A stretch of DNA of 64,000 nucleotides from Caballeronia sp. SBC1. GTDB lineage: Bacteria; Pseudomonadota; Gammaproteobacteria; Burkholderiales; Burkholderiaceae. The translations under genes were made by a program, and so were the position numbers. How positions within the stretch are numbered: the stretch's first letter is position 1; each line of letters begins with the position of its first letter. Below the pieces are notes generated by a model that was not told the DNA's origin, did not search any database, and worked only from the letters and a program-made list of their open reading frames with translations. Of the stretch, positions 1-8,670 are shown one piece after another. The stretch spans positions 3,100,001 to 3,164,000 of the forward strand of contig NZ_CP049156.1 of NCBI RefSeq assembly GCF_011493005.1, read 5' to 3'.

Positions 1-1
1 T

Positions 2-355
2 GACGCATCTCCAAGGCCGCTCAAGGACGATTTCTCCGATTGGCTTCCAAACGCGATCTTTCGGCGTAATAAGCCAGTTCAAAGCCGTTACGGCGACGAT
101 GGCCGCGCGCTAAACTGGCTCATCTGTATAAAATGCCGACGCAGTGAACGCACGCACGCAAACATTGCGTGCGTGGCCGCCAACACAGCGATCCAAACCA
201 CACTCGGAACCATCATGGACGGCCTGCGCTGGACGGCGATTATCCTCGTCGCAATGCTCGGCGGTGGGTTGGCAGTCTGCGCGCTAATCGCCCTAGTGGT
301 GCTTTTCATCGGCCACGTCGCCGCGCGCTTATTCAATAACGATGAACATGACTGA
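2..355 (+). CDS. C-terminal part of an unrecognised membrane protein (5' end outside window)
   Basis: The reading frame is open from the first bases of the window to the TGA at 353-355, about 117 residues, so this is probably the tail of a gene that starts upstream. If it starts inside the window instead, the candidates are a GTG at 173 (60 aa) or an ATG at 215. The last third holds one clear membrane segment (roughly residues 75-105, rich in Leu, Val, Ala and Gly) followed by a short charged tail ending NNDEHD. The part before it is polar and has several Arg and Cys residues. The next gene begins 12 bases downstream, which suggests one transcript with the GDP-mannose hydrolase. I do not recognise the family and propose no function. 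Confidence 0.45.
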   Translation, partial: DASPRPLKDDFSDWLPNAIFRRNKPVQSRYGDDGRALNWLICIKCRRSERTHANIACVAANTAIQTTLGTIMDGLRWTAIILVAMLGGGLAVCALIALVVLFIGHVAARLFNNDEHD

Positions 356-367
356 GGTACTACGAGC

Positions 368-910
368 GTGACAGATCTCTCTTCGTTTTCATCAGTCGCC
401 GCCGCCGCGCAACAGGCCGATCTGCTTAAGAAAGCGCCGCCATCCGAGGCGTCCGTCATCCTCGACGACGCGGATTTCCTCAATGCCATTCGGCTGACAC
501 CGCTTGTATCAATTGACCTGATAGTGACCGACGGCAACCGCCGCGTGCTGCTGGGACAACGTCGCAACCGGCCCGCACAAGACACCTGGTTCGTGCCGGG
601 CGGCCGGGTTCGCAAAGGCGAAACGCTCGATGCCGCGTTCACGCGCGTAGTTCGTGATGAGCTAGGCATAGCCAGCGTACAGCGCTCGTCGTCGCGTCTG
701 TTCGGTGTGTTCGAGCACTACTACGACGACAACTTCGCAGGTGTCCCTGACATTGCCACGCACTATGTCGCGCTCGCTTATTCGATCATGCTGAGCGGCT
801 CGGTGCCGATCGGCCGCTTTGATCAACACAGCGACTACGCATGGCTGATGCCCGCAGAAGTGCTGGCTCGCGAAGACGTGCACCCGAACGCAAAAGCGTA
901 CTTTCGTTAA
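368..910 (+). CDS. GDP-mannose mannosyl hydrolase (Nudix, WcaH/Gmm type)
   Basis: This predicted enzyme hydrolyses GDP-mannose to GDP and mannose in the cytoplasm and so may tune the GDP-mannose pool used for exopolysaccharide. The segment LTPLVSIDLIV (about residues 43-53) and the altered Nudix box GGRVRKGETLDAAFTRVV (about 77-94, followed by RDELG) are the signatures that separate GDP-mannose hydrolases from ordinary Nudix proteins, which carry REXXEE at this place. The 180 aa length is about 25 residues longer than the E. coli enzyme because of an extra N-terminal stretch starting MTDLSSFSSV. The start is a GTG with GAGG about 10 bases upstream, and there is no ATG in frame before the conserved core. 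A strong terminator follows the stop codon. In Burkholderia, genes of this kind lie near polysaccharide loci, which fits this neighbourhood. Confidence 0.85.
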   Translation: MTDLSSFSSVAAAAQQADLLKKAPPSEASVILDDADFLNAIRLTPLVSIDLIVTDGNRRVLLGQRRNRPAQDTWFVPGGRVRKGETLDAAFTRVVRDELGIASVQRSSSRLFGVFEHYYDDNFAGVPDIATHYVALAYSIMLSGSVPIGRFDQHSDYAWLMPAEVLAREDVHPNAKAYFR

Positions 911-940
911 GGAACGCGAGTGGTCACCAGTTGTGCTAAA

Positions 941-964
941 AGCGGCTCGGCGAGCCGCTTTTTT
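941..964 (+). terminator. Rho-independent terminator after the GDP-mannose hydrolase gene
   Basis: An 8-bp perfect stem AGCGGCTC/GAGCCGCT with a 3-base loop is followed directly by a run of T. It sits 30 bases after the stop codon. Confidence 0.85.
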
Positions 965-978
965 ACGTGCTGCGCGCG

Positions 979-1004
979 AAAAAAAAGCCCGCACGTGGCG
1001 GGCT
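979..1004 (-). terminator. Rho-independent terminator for the leftward galU gene
   Basis: Read on the minus strand, the stem AGCCCGC/GCGGGCT has a 5-base loop and is followed by seven T. It ends transcription coming from the uridylyltransferase gene that stops at 1156, so two terminators stand back to back in this convergent gap. Confidence 0.85.
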
Positions 1005-1155
1005 AAAGACCATAGCGCGTGCCGGGGGGCTAGCGCTACTTACAACGCGGTTCATGTTGCCATTCGAATCCTGTTCGCCTTGTTCGCCGGACGTGTCTGC
1101 AGCTAACACCGGACCAGCGTATTCATCGATTCGTGGTTCGTAACAAGCGATTCAT

Positions 1156-2088
1156 TCAGCCGATCAGTTCCGGCGCCTCATCAAGCGGCTCCTCGTGCGT
1201 CTCGGGCGCGGGTTTGAGGCCCGCGAGAAACGCTTGCAAGTAGGCTTCGAACGGACCGGCCACTTCCGGATGACGCAACGCGAACTCCACGGTCGCCTTC
1301 AGATAACCCAGCTTGCTGCCGCAATCGAAGCGCTTGCCCTTGTAGCGGTAAGCGAGCACCTGTTCATGTGCAAGCAACGCCTGGATCGCATCGGTCAACT
1401 GGATCTCGCCGCCCGCGCCCGGCTTCTGCGTGCGCAAATGCTCGAAGATGCGCGGCATCAGCACATAGCGTCCGACCACGCCAAGGTTGGATGGGGCCAA
1501 CGCCGGCTCCGGCTTCTCCACCACACCTGCGATCTTGACGAGCCCGTCATCCCACTGCCGGCCCTCAATCACGCCATACGACCCGGACTCGCGCGGATCG
1601 ATCTCCTCCACGCCCAGTACCGACGAGTGATAGCGGTTGAAGACCTCGACCATCTGCGCCATCACGGGCGGCTTGCCGTCCAGCAGATCGTCGGCGAGCA
1701 TGACGGCGAACGGCTCGTTGTCGATCAGCTTTTCCGCGCACAGCACTGCGTGGCCGAGTCCGAGCGGCTCCGCCTGACGCACATAGACACAGTTGACGTG
1801 GGACGGTTTGATGCTGCGTACCAGTTCAAGCAGCGCACGTTTTCCGCGTGCCTCGAGCTCGGCTTCAATTTCGTATGATTTATCGAAGTGGTCCTCGATC
1901 GCGCGTTTGCCCCGGCCCGTGACGAAGATCATTTCCGTGATGCCCGCCGCGACCGCCTCTTCCACCGCATACTGGATCAGTGGTTTGTCGACGATGGGCA
2001 GCATTTCCTTCGGACTTGCCTTGGTTGCAGGAAGAAAGCGCGTACCGAGTCCTGCGACGGGAAACACCGCCTTGCGTACCTTGAGCAT
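1156..2088 (-). CDS. galU: UTP-glucose-1-phosphate uridylyltransferase (GalU; bceT-like), copy 1
   Basis: It makes UDP-glucose from UTP and glucose 1-phosphate, the precursor of UDP-glucuronate, UDP-galactose and the priming sugar of cepacian. The N-terminal nucleotide-binding signature [20 protein letters not shown] is at residues 9-28, followed by [11 protein letters not shown] and the sugar-binding segments [12 protein letters not shown] and [19 protein letters not shown]. The 310 aa length is normal for GalU, and the ATG is preceded by GGAG. A second copy at 4341-5261 is very similar along its whole length. The pair brackets the AraC and PAP2 genes. In Burkholderia the cepacian cluster carries its own uridylyltransferase, bceT, so one of the two probably has that role. 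The sequence does not say which. Confidence 0.93.
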   Translation of the reverse strand: MLKVRKAVFPVAGLGTRFLPATKASPKEMLPIVDKPLIQYAVEEAVAAGITEMIFVTGRGKRAIEDHFDKSYEIEAELEARGKRALLELVRSIKPSHVNCVYVRQAEPLGLGHAVLCAEKLIDNEPFAVMLADDLLDGKPPVMAQMVEVFNRYHSSVLGVEEIDPRESGSYGVIEGRQWDDGLVKIAGVVEKPEPALAPSNLGVVGRYVLMPRIFEHLRTQKPGAGGEIQLTDAIQALLAHEQVLAYRYKGKRFDCGSKLGYLKATVEFALRHPEVAGPFEAYLQAFLAGLKPAPETHEEPLDEAPELIG

Positions 2089-2367
2089 CTCCGCCCCCTT
2101 GTTTGTCCGGCGCTCGATAACGGGCCAGGATTCTAGTCAATGCAGTCTTTCGCGATGCCTCGTGCAATGTCTCATGCAACCCGAAAAAGAGACTGCGCAA
2201 CTGGCTTTTTTCATCATTGATGTTCAGCTTATTACTTGAATATCGAAACCATCTGCCAACATCTCGTTCTTTTCAGACGACTGCCCTGACGCTTCTACGG
2301 CGCCGCGTATAGTGCGACGCATACGATATCAATCCCCGCCGCCCGGGCCGACAACGGAGAGAAGTTG

Positions 2368-3540
2368 ATGGGACACGTCAATGGCATGAGCCGGCTGCAA
2401 ATCGTGCGATTGCCGAGTGCTGACTCTGCGCCGGCGTCCGATGCGTCCCGCTCGAACCGCCATGAATCCAGGCACGAAACCGCATCCGGAGCCGCGCACG
2501 AATCAGGACCCGGTTCAGCACACGAAGCGATGCAAGAAGCCATGCACGAAGCGACACAGGAAGGCAAGACCGCACCGAAGCGGATCGGCATACTGATCTT
2601 CGAAGACTTCTCGCTGGTCGAGGTAAGTTCGATATCAGAGGTGTTTTCGCTCGCCAACGACATATCCACGTTGTCCGATTCCGCCGCCGTCAAGTCGGGC
2701 GCACCACCGGATTATGCGTTGCTGTTCTTGTCCAGCGATGGCGGCAGCGTTGCCAGCAGTTGTTCGATGCGCATCTGGACCGAGAGTCTGGACACACGCT
2801 GGATGAGCGAGTGCGACGCCCTCTTCATTGCTGGCGGCGAAGGCGCGCAGCAAGCGAAACTGGATACGGCGTTACTCAGGCGGCTAAGCCGGGTCGCACC
2901 AAAGATATCGTTTGTAAAGGCCATTGGCGAAGGGTCGCAGATCCTCGCGGCGGCGAACCTTTCATTGCAGAACCGGGCGCCCGACTTTGAAGACCCGGCG
3001 GCGGCATCCGCGTTGACGAGTTCGCTGTTCATCGCTGAGCAGACACTGACGCTCGATGACCCCAAGGGTCCAATCGCAGCCGCCCTCTCCATCATCAAGC
3101 GCGATTACGGCCCGGCGGTGGCGCGTGAAGTATCGGAGCGTTCCATTCCAGGTGCGTGGCCGAAGCTGTCCGCCGTGCTCGACGACACAGACGTAGGCGG
3201 AGTGCGACAAAAGATTGACGCAGCGGCGCGGTGGATGCGTGAAAACTACATCCGGCCGATTTCGATTGCGGATGCCGCGCGCGTGGCGGCCATGAGCGAG
3301 CGCAATTTCCTGCGCCGCTTCAAGGCGCAGATCGGGTTGACGCCGTCGGAGTATTTGTTGCGGGCGCGACTGGATGCCAGTTGCATGCTGCTCGCCGCGA
3401 CCGACCTTCCCGTCGATAAGATTGCGCGTCGATGCGGCGCCGGCAGCGGCGATGGACTGGCGAAGATATTCCGCAAGCGCCTGTCCATTTCACCGACCGA
3501 ATACCGGCTGGCCGGACGCAGGAAAGCCGCGGAGGAATGA
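2368..3540 (+). CDS. AraC-family regulator with DJ-1/PfpI-like N-terminal domain (GlxA/FtrA type)
   Basis: This is a predicted transcription factor. After about 70 residues comes a DJ-1/PfpI (class I glutamine amidotransferase-like) domain starting RIGILIFEDFSLVE, and the C-terminal 90 residues are an AraC DNA-binding region (AARWMRENYIRPISIADAAR, then SPTEYRLAGRRK). In enzymatic DJ-1 proteins a cysteine sits at the nucleophile elbow. Here the matching segment reads KAIGEGSQILAAA with no cysteine, so the domain is probably a sensor. The N-terminal leader is unusual: an alternating His-Glu-Ala-Met/Gln tract encoded at about 2460-2570 looks like repeat expansion. The ATG at 2368 is preferred over the TTG at 2365 because of GGAGAGAAG just upstream. 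Its target is unknown. It stands between the two galU copies and diverges from the first. Confidence 0.85.
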   Translation: MGHVNGMSRLQIVRLPSADSAPASDASRSNRHESRHETASGAAHESGPGSAHEAMQEAMHEATQEGKTAPKRIGILIFEDFSLVEVSSISEVFSLANDISTLSDSAAVKSGAPPDYALLFLSSDGGSVASSCSMRIWTESLDTRWMSECDALFIAGGEGAQQAKLDTALLRRLSRVAPKISFVKAIGEGSQILAAANLSLQNRAPDFEDPAAASALTSSLFIAEQTLTLDDPKGPIAAALSIIKRDYGPAVAREVSERSIPGAWPKLSAVLDDTDVGGVRQKIDAAARWMRENYIRPISIADAARVAAMSERNFLRRFKAQIGLTPSEYLLRARLDASCMLLAATDLPVDKIARRCGAGSGDGLAKIFRKRLSISPTEYRLAGRRKAAEE

Positions 3541-3680
3541 GAGGATGTTTACGCTAAGGCGGCTTTACGGCGTGACAGCGTTAGAAACACGGATTAAAAA
3601 GCCAAGCAGCAGGCACAGCGCAACAAGCGCAGCGGCGACGATCCTGGTCACCGCTCAAGCGCGCGCTTTTCGGGGGGGGT

Positions 3681-4271
3681 ATGACGAGTACGACTGTTTT
3701 GAGTTTGATCACCAATTTCGGTGATGCGGGTTTGACCGTTCCCGTGGCAGCCGGGTGTGCGTTGTGGCTAAGCACGAGTGACAAGCGCGAAGCGCTGGTT
3801 TGGTTGGGTACGCTGGTGGGCGCGTTGGCGTTGGTCGGGGTGAACAAGATTCTGTACGCGGGCTGTGGCATCGAGCTTCGTTCGATCGACTTCCGCGTGA
3901 TCAGCGGCCACACCATGCTGACATCGGCGGTGTGGGGCGTGACGTTCGGTTTGCTGGCCGGCAGCAGAGGCGTGAGGTGGTACAGATTAGGCGCCGCGGC
4001 CGGCTTGGCACTGGGCGCACTGATCGGCTTTTGCCGGGTCGTGCAGGACGCACATACACCCATTGAAGTGGTGGCTGGCTGGTTCCTGGGCGGCGGTATC
4101 GCGTTGTATTTCCTGCGACGCTTCTTCAAACAGCCGCGCAAGATGCCGGGGTCGATCTTTGCCGGGCTGGGTCTGCTTGCGGTGTCGACGATTGCCTATG
4201 GGCATCACGCGCCGATTCAGCAAATGCTCGTCGCCTACTCACCGTGGTTATGCCGGTGGTTTGATTTCTGA
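3681..4271 (+). CDS. PAP2-family membrane phosphatase
   Basis: This is an integral membrane phosphatase-like protein of 196 aa with about five hydrophobic segments. It has the PAP2 family signature blocks SGHTM (about residue 75) and, 35-45 residues later, CRVVQDAHTPIEVVAG, corresponding to the usual SR-x5-H-x3-D block with Glu in place of the final Asp. The first block (K-x6-RP) is poorly conserved. Family members dephosphorylate lipid phosphates, including undecaprenyl pyrophosphate. In a polysaccharide locus, recycling of the C55 carrier is a reasonable but unproven role. It is transcribed with the AraC gene, 140 bases after its stop. The ATG follows a run of G that may act as ribosome binding site. 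Confidence 0.75.
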   Translation: MTSTTVLSLITNFGDAGLTVPVAAGCALWLSTSDKREALVWLGTLVGALALVGVNKILYAGCGIELRSIDFRVISGHTMLTSAVWGVTFGLLAGSRGVRWYRLGAAAGLALGALIGFCRVVQDAHTPIEVVAGWFLGGGIALYFLRRFFKQPRKMPGSIFAGLGLLAVSTIAYGHHAPIQQMLVAYSPWLCRWFDF

Positions 4272-4340
4272 TTGACTGGTTCTGAGGGAATCGCTCGCGC
4301 CACGTGTGACGTGGTGCTGGCGCGAACGAAAATCATCCGC

Positions 4341-5261
4341 CTAGAAAGGCTCAATCGCCTCAGCTTGCTCGACCACTTCCGCAGGGAACATCGCGGGCAG
4401 ACACTCACGCAAATAGGCCTCGAAGTCTTCACGCACTTCGGGGTGCTGCAACGCAAGCTGCACCGTCGCCTTCAAATAGCCGAGCTTGCTGCCGCAATCA
4501 AAACGGGTGCCGTAATACCGGTAGGCGAGCACCTGCTCGACCGTCAGCAACGACGCAATCGCATCAGTCAATTGAATCTCGCCGCCACTGCCGGGCCTTG
4601 TATTGCGTAGATGCGTGAAAATTCCCGGCATGAACACATAGCGCCCCACCACCCCCAGGTTCGACGGCGCCAAAGCCGGCTGCGGCTTCTCCACGATGCC
4701 CGACAGCTTGATGATGTCCTCTTCCCACTCGCGCCCTTCAATCACGCCATAGGACGCGCTATCGATGCGGCTGATCCGCTCCACCCCAATGACCGAGCTA
4801 TGGTAATGATTGAACACATCGACCAGTTGCTTCATGACCGGCTCCTCGCTGTGAAGCAGGTCGTCGGCAAGGATCACGGCGAACGGATTCTCGCCAATCA
4901 ACTTTTCGGCGCATAGCACCGCGTGGCCGAGCCCGAGCGCGGTCGGCTGGCGCACGTAAAAGCAGTCCACATTCGCGGGCTTGATGTTGCGCACGACCTC
5001 GAGCAACGCCTCCTTGCCGCGCGCTTCGAGTTCCGCCTCGATCTCGTAGGATTTGTCGAAGTGGTCTTCAATCGCTCGTTTACTTCGGCCCGTCACGAAT
5101 ATCATTTCCGTGATTCCCGCCGCTATGGCCTCTTCGACCGCGTACTGGATCAGCGGTTTATCGACGACAGGCAGCATTTCCTTCGGGCTCGCTTTTGTCG
5201 CGGGAAGGAAACGGGTGCCAAGTCCCGCGACAGGAAATACGGCTTTGGTGACTTTCAACAT
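4341..5261 (-). CDS. galU: UTP-glucose-1-phosphate uridylyltransferase (GalU), copy 2
   Basis: It catalyses the same reaction as the copy at 1156-2088. The protein has 306 aa and the signature [20 protein letters not shown] at the same position; the two proteins align end to end with scattered substitutions and diverge mainly in the last 20 residues. All nucleotide-binding and sugar-binding segments are intact ([37 protein letters not shown]), so I see no reason to call it inactive. It converges on the PAP2 gene with a 69-base gap. Two copies this close suggest an old local duplication, or that one belongs to the exopolysaccharide cluster (bceT) and one to housekeeping metabolism. Confidence 0.92.
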   Translation of the reverse strand: MLKVTKAVFPVAGLGTRFLPATKASPKEMLPVVDKPLIQYAVEEAIAAGITEMIFVTGRSKRAIEDHFDKSYEIEAELEARGKEALLEVVRNIKPANVDCFYVRQPTALGLGHAVLCAEKLIGENPFAVILADDLLHSEEPVMKQLVDVFNHYHSSVIGVERISRIDSASYGVIEGREWEEDIIKLSGIVEKPQPALAPSNLGVVGRYVFMPGIFTHLRNTRPGSGGEIQLTDAIASLLTVEQVLAYRYYGTRFDCGSKLGYLKATVQLALQHPEVREDFEAYLRECLPAMFPAEVVEQAEAIEPF

Positions 5262-5537
5262 CGCGCGCGCTTCCCCAAAATACGTTCAAATTAATGCACG
5301 AACGCCCGTTCGTGCGTGTTCGTGCAGTATCCCCATGCATCGAATTCGCATTCATTCGAAGCTTTCAATTACGGCACCGATATTCATCGAAAGCCGCGTT
5401 TGAAAACGTAAAATAATTTGCTGCGTCGCAAGGCGATGAGCCGGATCACCCTGACCCCATTGGTTGCGGGAGCCAGCCGGTGCACGAAAAAAATATTCAA
5501 GCTTGCGCCGCACCGCAGCGCGGCCGCCCTGAAACAA

Positions 5538-5681
5538 TTATTCCTGATCGTCCGAATGCGGAAAGCGAATGCCCGACGCGTTCAGCTTCGACATAGGATC
5601 GTTACGCAGCGCGTCCCGATAAGCCGAGACCGCGGCGAGGATCAACAAAACAGCAATACCGGCAAATGCGTGCATGTCCAT
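5538..5681 (-). CDS. 47-aa predicted single-pass membrane protein
   Basis: A short frame encodes 47 residues beginning MDMHAFAGIAVLLILAAVSA, a plausible membrane segment, followed by a hydrophilic tail ending PHSDDQE with many charges. There are two candidate ATG codons (5679-5681 and 5673-5675), and a weak GGGG lies about 6 bases before the first. Codon use is like that of the neighbouring genes (GCC, CTG, CGC rich). It lies alone between galU copy 2 and the acyltransferase gene. I do not recognise it and give no function. It could be a chance frame, though the hydrophobic pattern and clean ends argue for a real gene. Confidence 0.45.
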   Translation of the reverse strand: MDMHAFAGIAVLLILAAVSAYRDALRNDPMSKLNASGIRFPHSDDQE

Positions 5682-5984
5682 GACGTACCCCGTTTTTGAA
5701 TGGTTTGAAATGAAGTTAGCAGAAAAAAAACGACAAATAATTGCCGAATAAATTCGTTACCTTTCGAACAGACCGTAACAAGCTTTTTGCTCATCATGTG
5801 CACGACGAGGTGTTTGCCTCGCATATTTTTCCATTATTTGCCGGACTAAGATGCCATCTGCAAAGTGCGCCGCTTAGTAGCCCACCTAGTGAACCACGCA
5901 GTGCGCCGCAACCGCACCAGATAAGGCACAGCCAAGGCCGGGAACCGTCTCCGGCCTTTATTCAACCTGGACACGAGGTTTTCA
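5682..5984. other. Intergenic region upstream of the acyltransferase gene
   Basis: The sequence is A/T-rich near 5700-5850 and probably holds the promoters of the small leftward gene and of the rightward acyltransferase gene. GAGG lies 8 bases before the ATG at 5985. I see no other feature. Confidence 0.4.
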
Positions 5985-7163
5985 ATGAGCGATTCGTCCC
6001 TGCTCGATCCGGCCGGTTCCGCCCTGCAGTTACCGATCGAACGCGCAGCCGCTGTCAGCATCGACGACCGCGATGTGGCCATCAACGCGTGGCGTGGTTT
6101 TGCGGCATTGCTGGTCGCTTATTTTCACTGCCGCCAGATCACCTGGATCGGCATACAGCAATTCCACAGGACCGGGGCCAGGTTCGACCTCAACACGCTC
6201 TTCAGCTATCTCACGTTCCCCATTGCCTGGGGTTCGGCCGGTGTGCCGATCTTCTTCGTGATCAGCGGGTACTGTATTCATCGCGGAACGGCGCGCAAGC
6301 TGCTAGCGAATCCCGCCGCTCACTTCAATACCGGCAACTTCCTCATGCGCCGTTTCGCGCGTATTTATCCCGTACTGCTTGCCGCGCTGGTGCTGACGTA
6401 CGTGCTGGATACGTTCAGCCACGGCTTCACGCCGGTCAGCCCCAAGATTGGCACGGCGGATCTGCATTTGTTCATTGTCAACCTGCTTTCGCTGCAGGGC
6501 GTAGCTGGCGGTACATTCGGGTCGAACGGCGCGTTGTGGACGCTGTCGCTCGAAGTGCAGTTCTATCTTGTGTATCCGTTGCTGATTGCATTGCGCCGAC
6601 GGATCGGGATGAAGTCGGTGCTGGTTTGCGTTGGCATCGTCAATGTGATTTCGGCGTTGGTATTTGAGCGTCACGAGATTGTGCTGTTCGCGTCGTACTG
6701 GTTCTCATGGACGCTCGGCGCGTGGATCGCCGAGGCGAAGGCCGCGCCCGATGCGCGCAAGATGCCCAACGGGTCGATGAAGCTGAAGATCGCCGCGGCT
6801 GTGGTGGCCTTGCTTGGCTGCGGCGCGTTCAAGTTCGGGCAATACCTGGCGTTCCAGTTCTGGGCGCTGGCGTTCGCGCTGTATCTGTTCCAGGCACTCG
6901 ATAAACCCATGCGCAACTCGTTGCCGGTAAGGGGTTTCTCGTGGCTTGGCGAGTTCAGCTTTTCACTGTATATCGTGCATATTCCGATCCTGATCCTGCT
7001 CGGATCGGTGCTGTTTCACTCTGCGCTGCAAACGACTATCTGGGCGTCGTTCGCCTTCATGGCTGTGCCGATTGCGGTGGCTTATGTGTTCTACATGCTG
7101 GTCGAGCGCCCCGCGATGAACTGGTCCGCCAGTCTCAAGCGACGCCAGTCGGCCGCTGCTTAA
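5985..7163 (+). CDS. Acyltransferase family 3 membrane protein (bceS/bceU-like, exopolysaccharide acetylation)
   Basis: This is an integral membrane O-acyltransferase of 392 aa with about ten hydrophobic segments. The family 3 hallmark near the N-terminus is INAWRGFAALLVAYFHCRQI, and GVPIFFVISGYCIHRGTAR follows. These proteins transfer acetyl groups from the cytoplasm onto polysaccharide in the periplasm. Cepacian is acetylated, and the second cepacian cluster of Burkholderia encodes several such enzymes (bceO, bceS, bceU), so this is a likely counterpart. I cannot say which one from sequence alone. It stands between galU and the aconitase-X genes and ends at a strong bidirectional hairpin. 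Confidence 0.85.
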   Translation: MSDSSLLDPAGSALQLPIERAAAVSIDDRDVAINAWRGFAALLVAYFHCRQITWIGIQQFHRTGARFDLNTLFSYLTFPIAWGSAGVPIFFVISGYCIHRGTARKLLANPAAHFNTGNFLMRRFARIYPVLLAALVLTYVLDTFSHGFTPVSPKIGTADLHLFIVNLLSLQGVAGGTFGSNGALWTLSLEVQFYLVYPLLIALRRRIGMKSVLVCVGIVNVISALVFERHEIVLFASYWFSWTLGAWIAEAKAAPDARKMPNGSMKLKIAAAVVALLGCGAFKFGQYLAFQFWALAFALYLFQALDKPMRNSLPVRGFSWLGEFSFSLYIVHIPILILLGSVLFHSALQTTIWASFAFMAVPIAVAYVFYMLVERPAMNWSASLKRRQSAAA

Positions 7164-7241
7164 GCGCAGTCCTCGGCTTAAAACAAAACGAAGAAGCCTC
7201 GCGCCAGCAGCAATATCGTCTAGTTAAGGTTCCCGTGAAAA

Positions 7242-7271
7242 AACCGCGCTCAGCAATGAGCGCGGTTTTTT
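7242..7271 (+). terminator. Strong terminator after the acyltransferase gene
   Basis: An 11-bp perfect stem AACCGCGCTCA/TGAGCGCGGTT with loop GCAA is flanked by A on the left and T on the right, so it can work in both directions. It isolates the acyltransferase gene from the aconitase-X pair. Confidence 0.9.
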
Positions 7272-7404
7272 CTATCTGGACGTGCGTCGGCGTGAATCGG
7301 CAGGCAAGTGCCCCTGAGCGGGTTTTGAGAGCAGCTCCTAAGCGCGATAAACTGAGCAACGGCAAATCCCTCGGCAGGTTCCTCGCCGTCCAATCAGGAA
7401 ATCA

Positions 7405-8670
7405 ATGATGTTGCAGCTCAGTGAGCGAGACGCCGCAATGCTGAATGGCGACGCGGGCAGCGGTGTCGCACTGGCCATGAGGATCGTCACGCGCACGGCG
7501 AACGTGATGGGCGCCGGCAGGTTGATCGATATAACGTCGGCGCACATAGACGGTTGTCTTTATCACGGCGCGGCAAGCCTGGACTTCGTCGAACGATTCG
7601 TCGAGAGTGAAACACGGGTAGCGGTGCCCACGACGCTGAACGTCGGCTCTCTCGACTTGATCCATCCCGAGCTGTATCAGGGAGAGCAAAGCACTCAGCG
7701 CGCCGCCGAGCGGCTCATGAAAGCCCACATCGAACTGGGATGCGAGTCGAGCTTTACGTGCGCGCCCTACCAGCTCGAGCATCGCCCCAAGCTTGGGGAC
7801 CAGATAGCCTGGGCGGAATCCAACGCCATCGTATTCGCGAATTCGGTCCTGGGCGCCCGCACCAGCCGATACGGCGACTTCCTCGATCTGGCGGCTGCGA
7901 TCACGGGCCGAGCACCCTACGCCGGCTTGCATGTCACCGAAAATCGGGCGGCCCGGATCCTGATCCGGGTTGCCGATTTCGCCGCGCTTCCTGGCCGCGA
8001 TGTGTTCTTCGCGGCGCTCGGCTTCGTGCTTGGCAAAGTCGCGGGCGCGAGCGTGGCGGCCATCGACGGTCTGCCGCCCGATACCAGCGAGGACGAGCTG
8101 AAGGCGCTTGGAGCAGCGGCGGCTTCGAGCGGCGCGGTGGGGCTTTTTCATGGCATCGGCATCACGCCGGAAGCGCAGACGCTCGACGCAGCGTTTCAGG
8201 GAAAGCAGCCCACTCGGGTAATCGATGTTTCGCTGGATCAGCTTCGCGCCGTTCGCCGGCATCTCAATCATGCGCAGCCCGGTGATGCGTTGGTTGCTGT
8301 CAGCCTTGGAACGCCGCATTTTTCCGTCAGCGAATTCGAGCAGCTTGCCGCCTTGTTCGCAACGTTCTCCGGTCCGCTCGCGTGCGACTTCTATGTGAAC
8401 ACCAGCCGGTTCGTATTGTGGCAACTCGAGTCGACGGGCATAGCGGATACGCTTGCGTCCAGAGGCGTGCAGATCGTCCTCGATACCTGTACCTACATAA
8501 CGCCCGTCATGAAAAAGATGAGCGGTATGGTCATGACGAACTCGGGCAAGTGGGCACTTTACGCACCCGCGAATATTGGCGTGCGAGTGGCCTATGGAAG
8601 CATGAACGAATGCGTGCGCTCCGCTTTCACGGGAAAGGTTTGCTTCGATGAACCCACAAGCCAGTTTTAA
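7405..8670 (+). CDS. Aconitase X large (catalytic) subunit; likely cis-3-hydroxy-L-proline dehydratase
   Basis: The 421-aa protein is of the aconitase X family (DUF521). Recognisable segments are ESSFTCAPYQLEHRPKLGDQ (about residues 114-133), with the family cysteine, then WAESNAIVFANSVLGARTSR and the later DTCTYITPVM cysteine block. Bacterial two-subunit members include cis-3-hydroxy-L-proline dehydratases (LhpI) that make delta-1-pyrroline-2-carboxylate in the cytoplasm; archaeal members dehydrate phosphomevalonate. The small-subunit gene overlaps the end of this one by 23 bases, so the two are translated together. AGGAAATCA precedes two adjacent ATG codons (7405, 7408), either of which could be used. 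No transporter, epimerase or proline-pathway gene is nearby, so the substrate is inferred only from the family. Confidence 0.85.
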   Translation: MMLQLSERDAAMLNGDAGSGVALAMRIVTRTANVMGAGRLIDITSAHIDGCLYHGAASLDFVERFVESETRVAVPTTLNVGSLDLIHPELYQGEQSTQRAAERLMKAHIELGCESSFTCAPYQLEHRPKLGDQIAWAESNAIVFANSVLGARTSRYGDFLDLAAAITGRAPYAGLHVTENRAARILIRVADFAALPGRDVFFAALGFVLGKVAGASVAAIDGLPPDTSEDELKALGAAAASSGAVGLFHGIGITPEAQTLDAAFQGKQPTRVIDVSLDQLRAVRRHLNHAQPGDALVAVSLGTPHFSVSEFEQLAALFATFSGPLACDFYVNTSRFVLWQLESTGIADTLASRGVQIVLDTCTYITPVMKKMSGMVMTNSGKWALYAPANIGVRVAYGSMNECVRSAFTGKVCFDEPTSQF

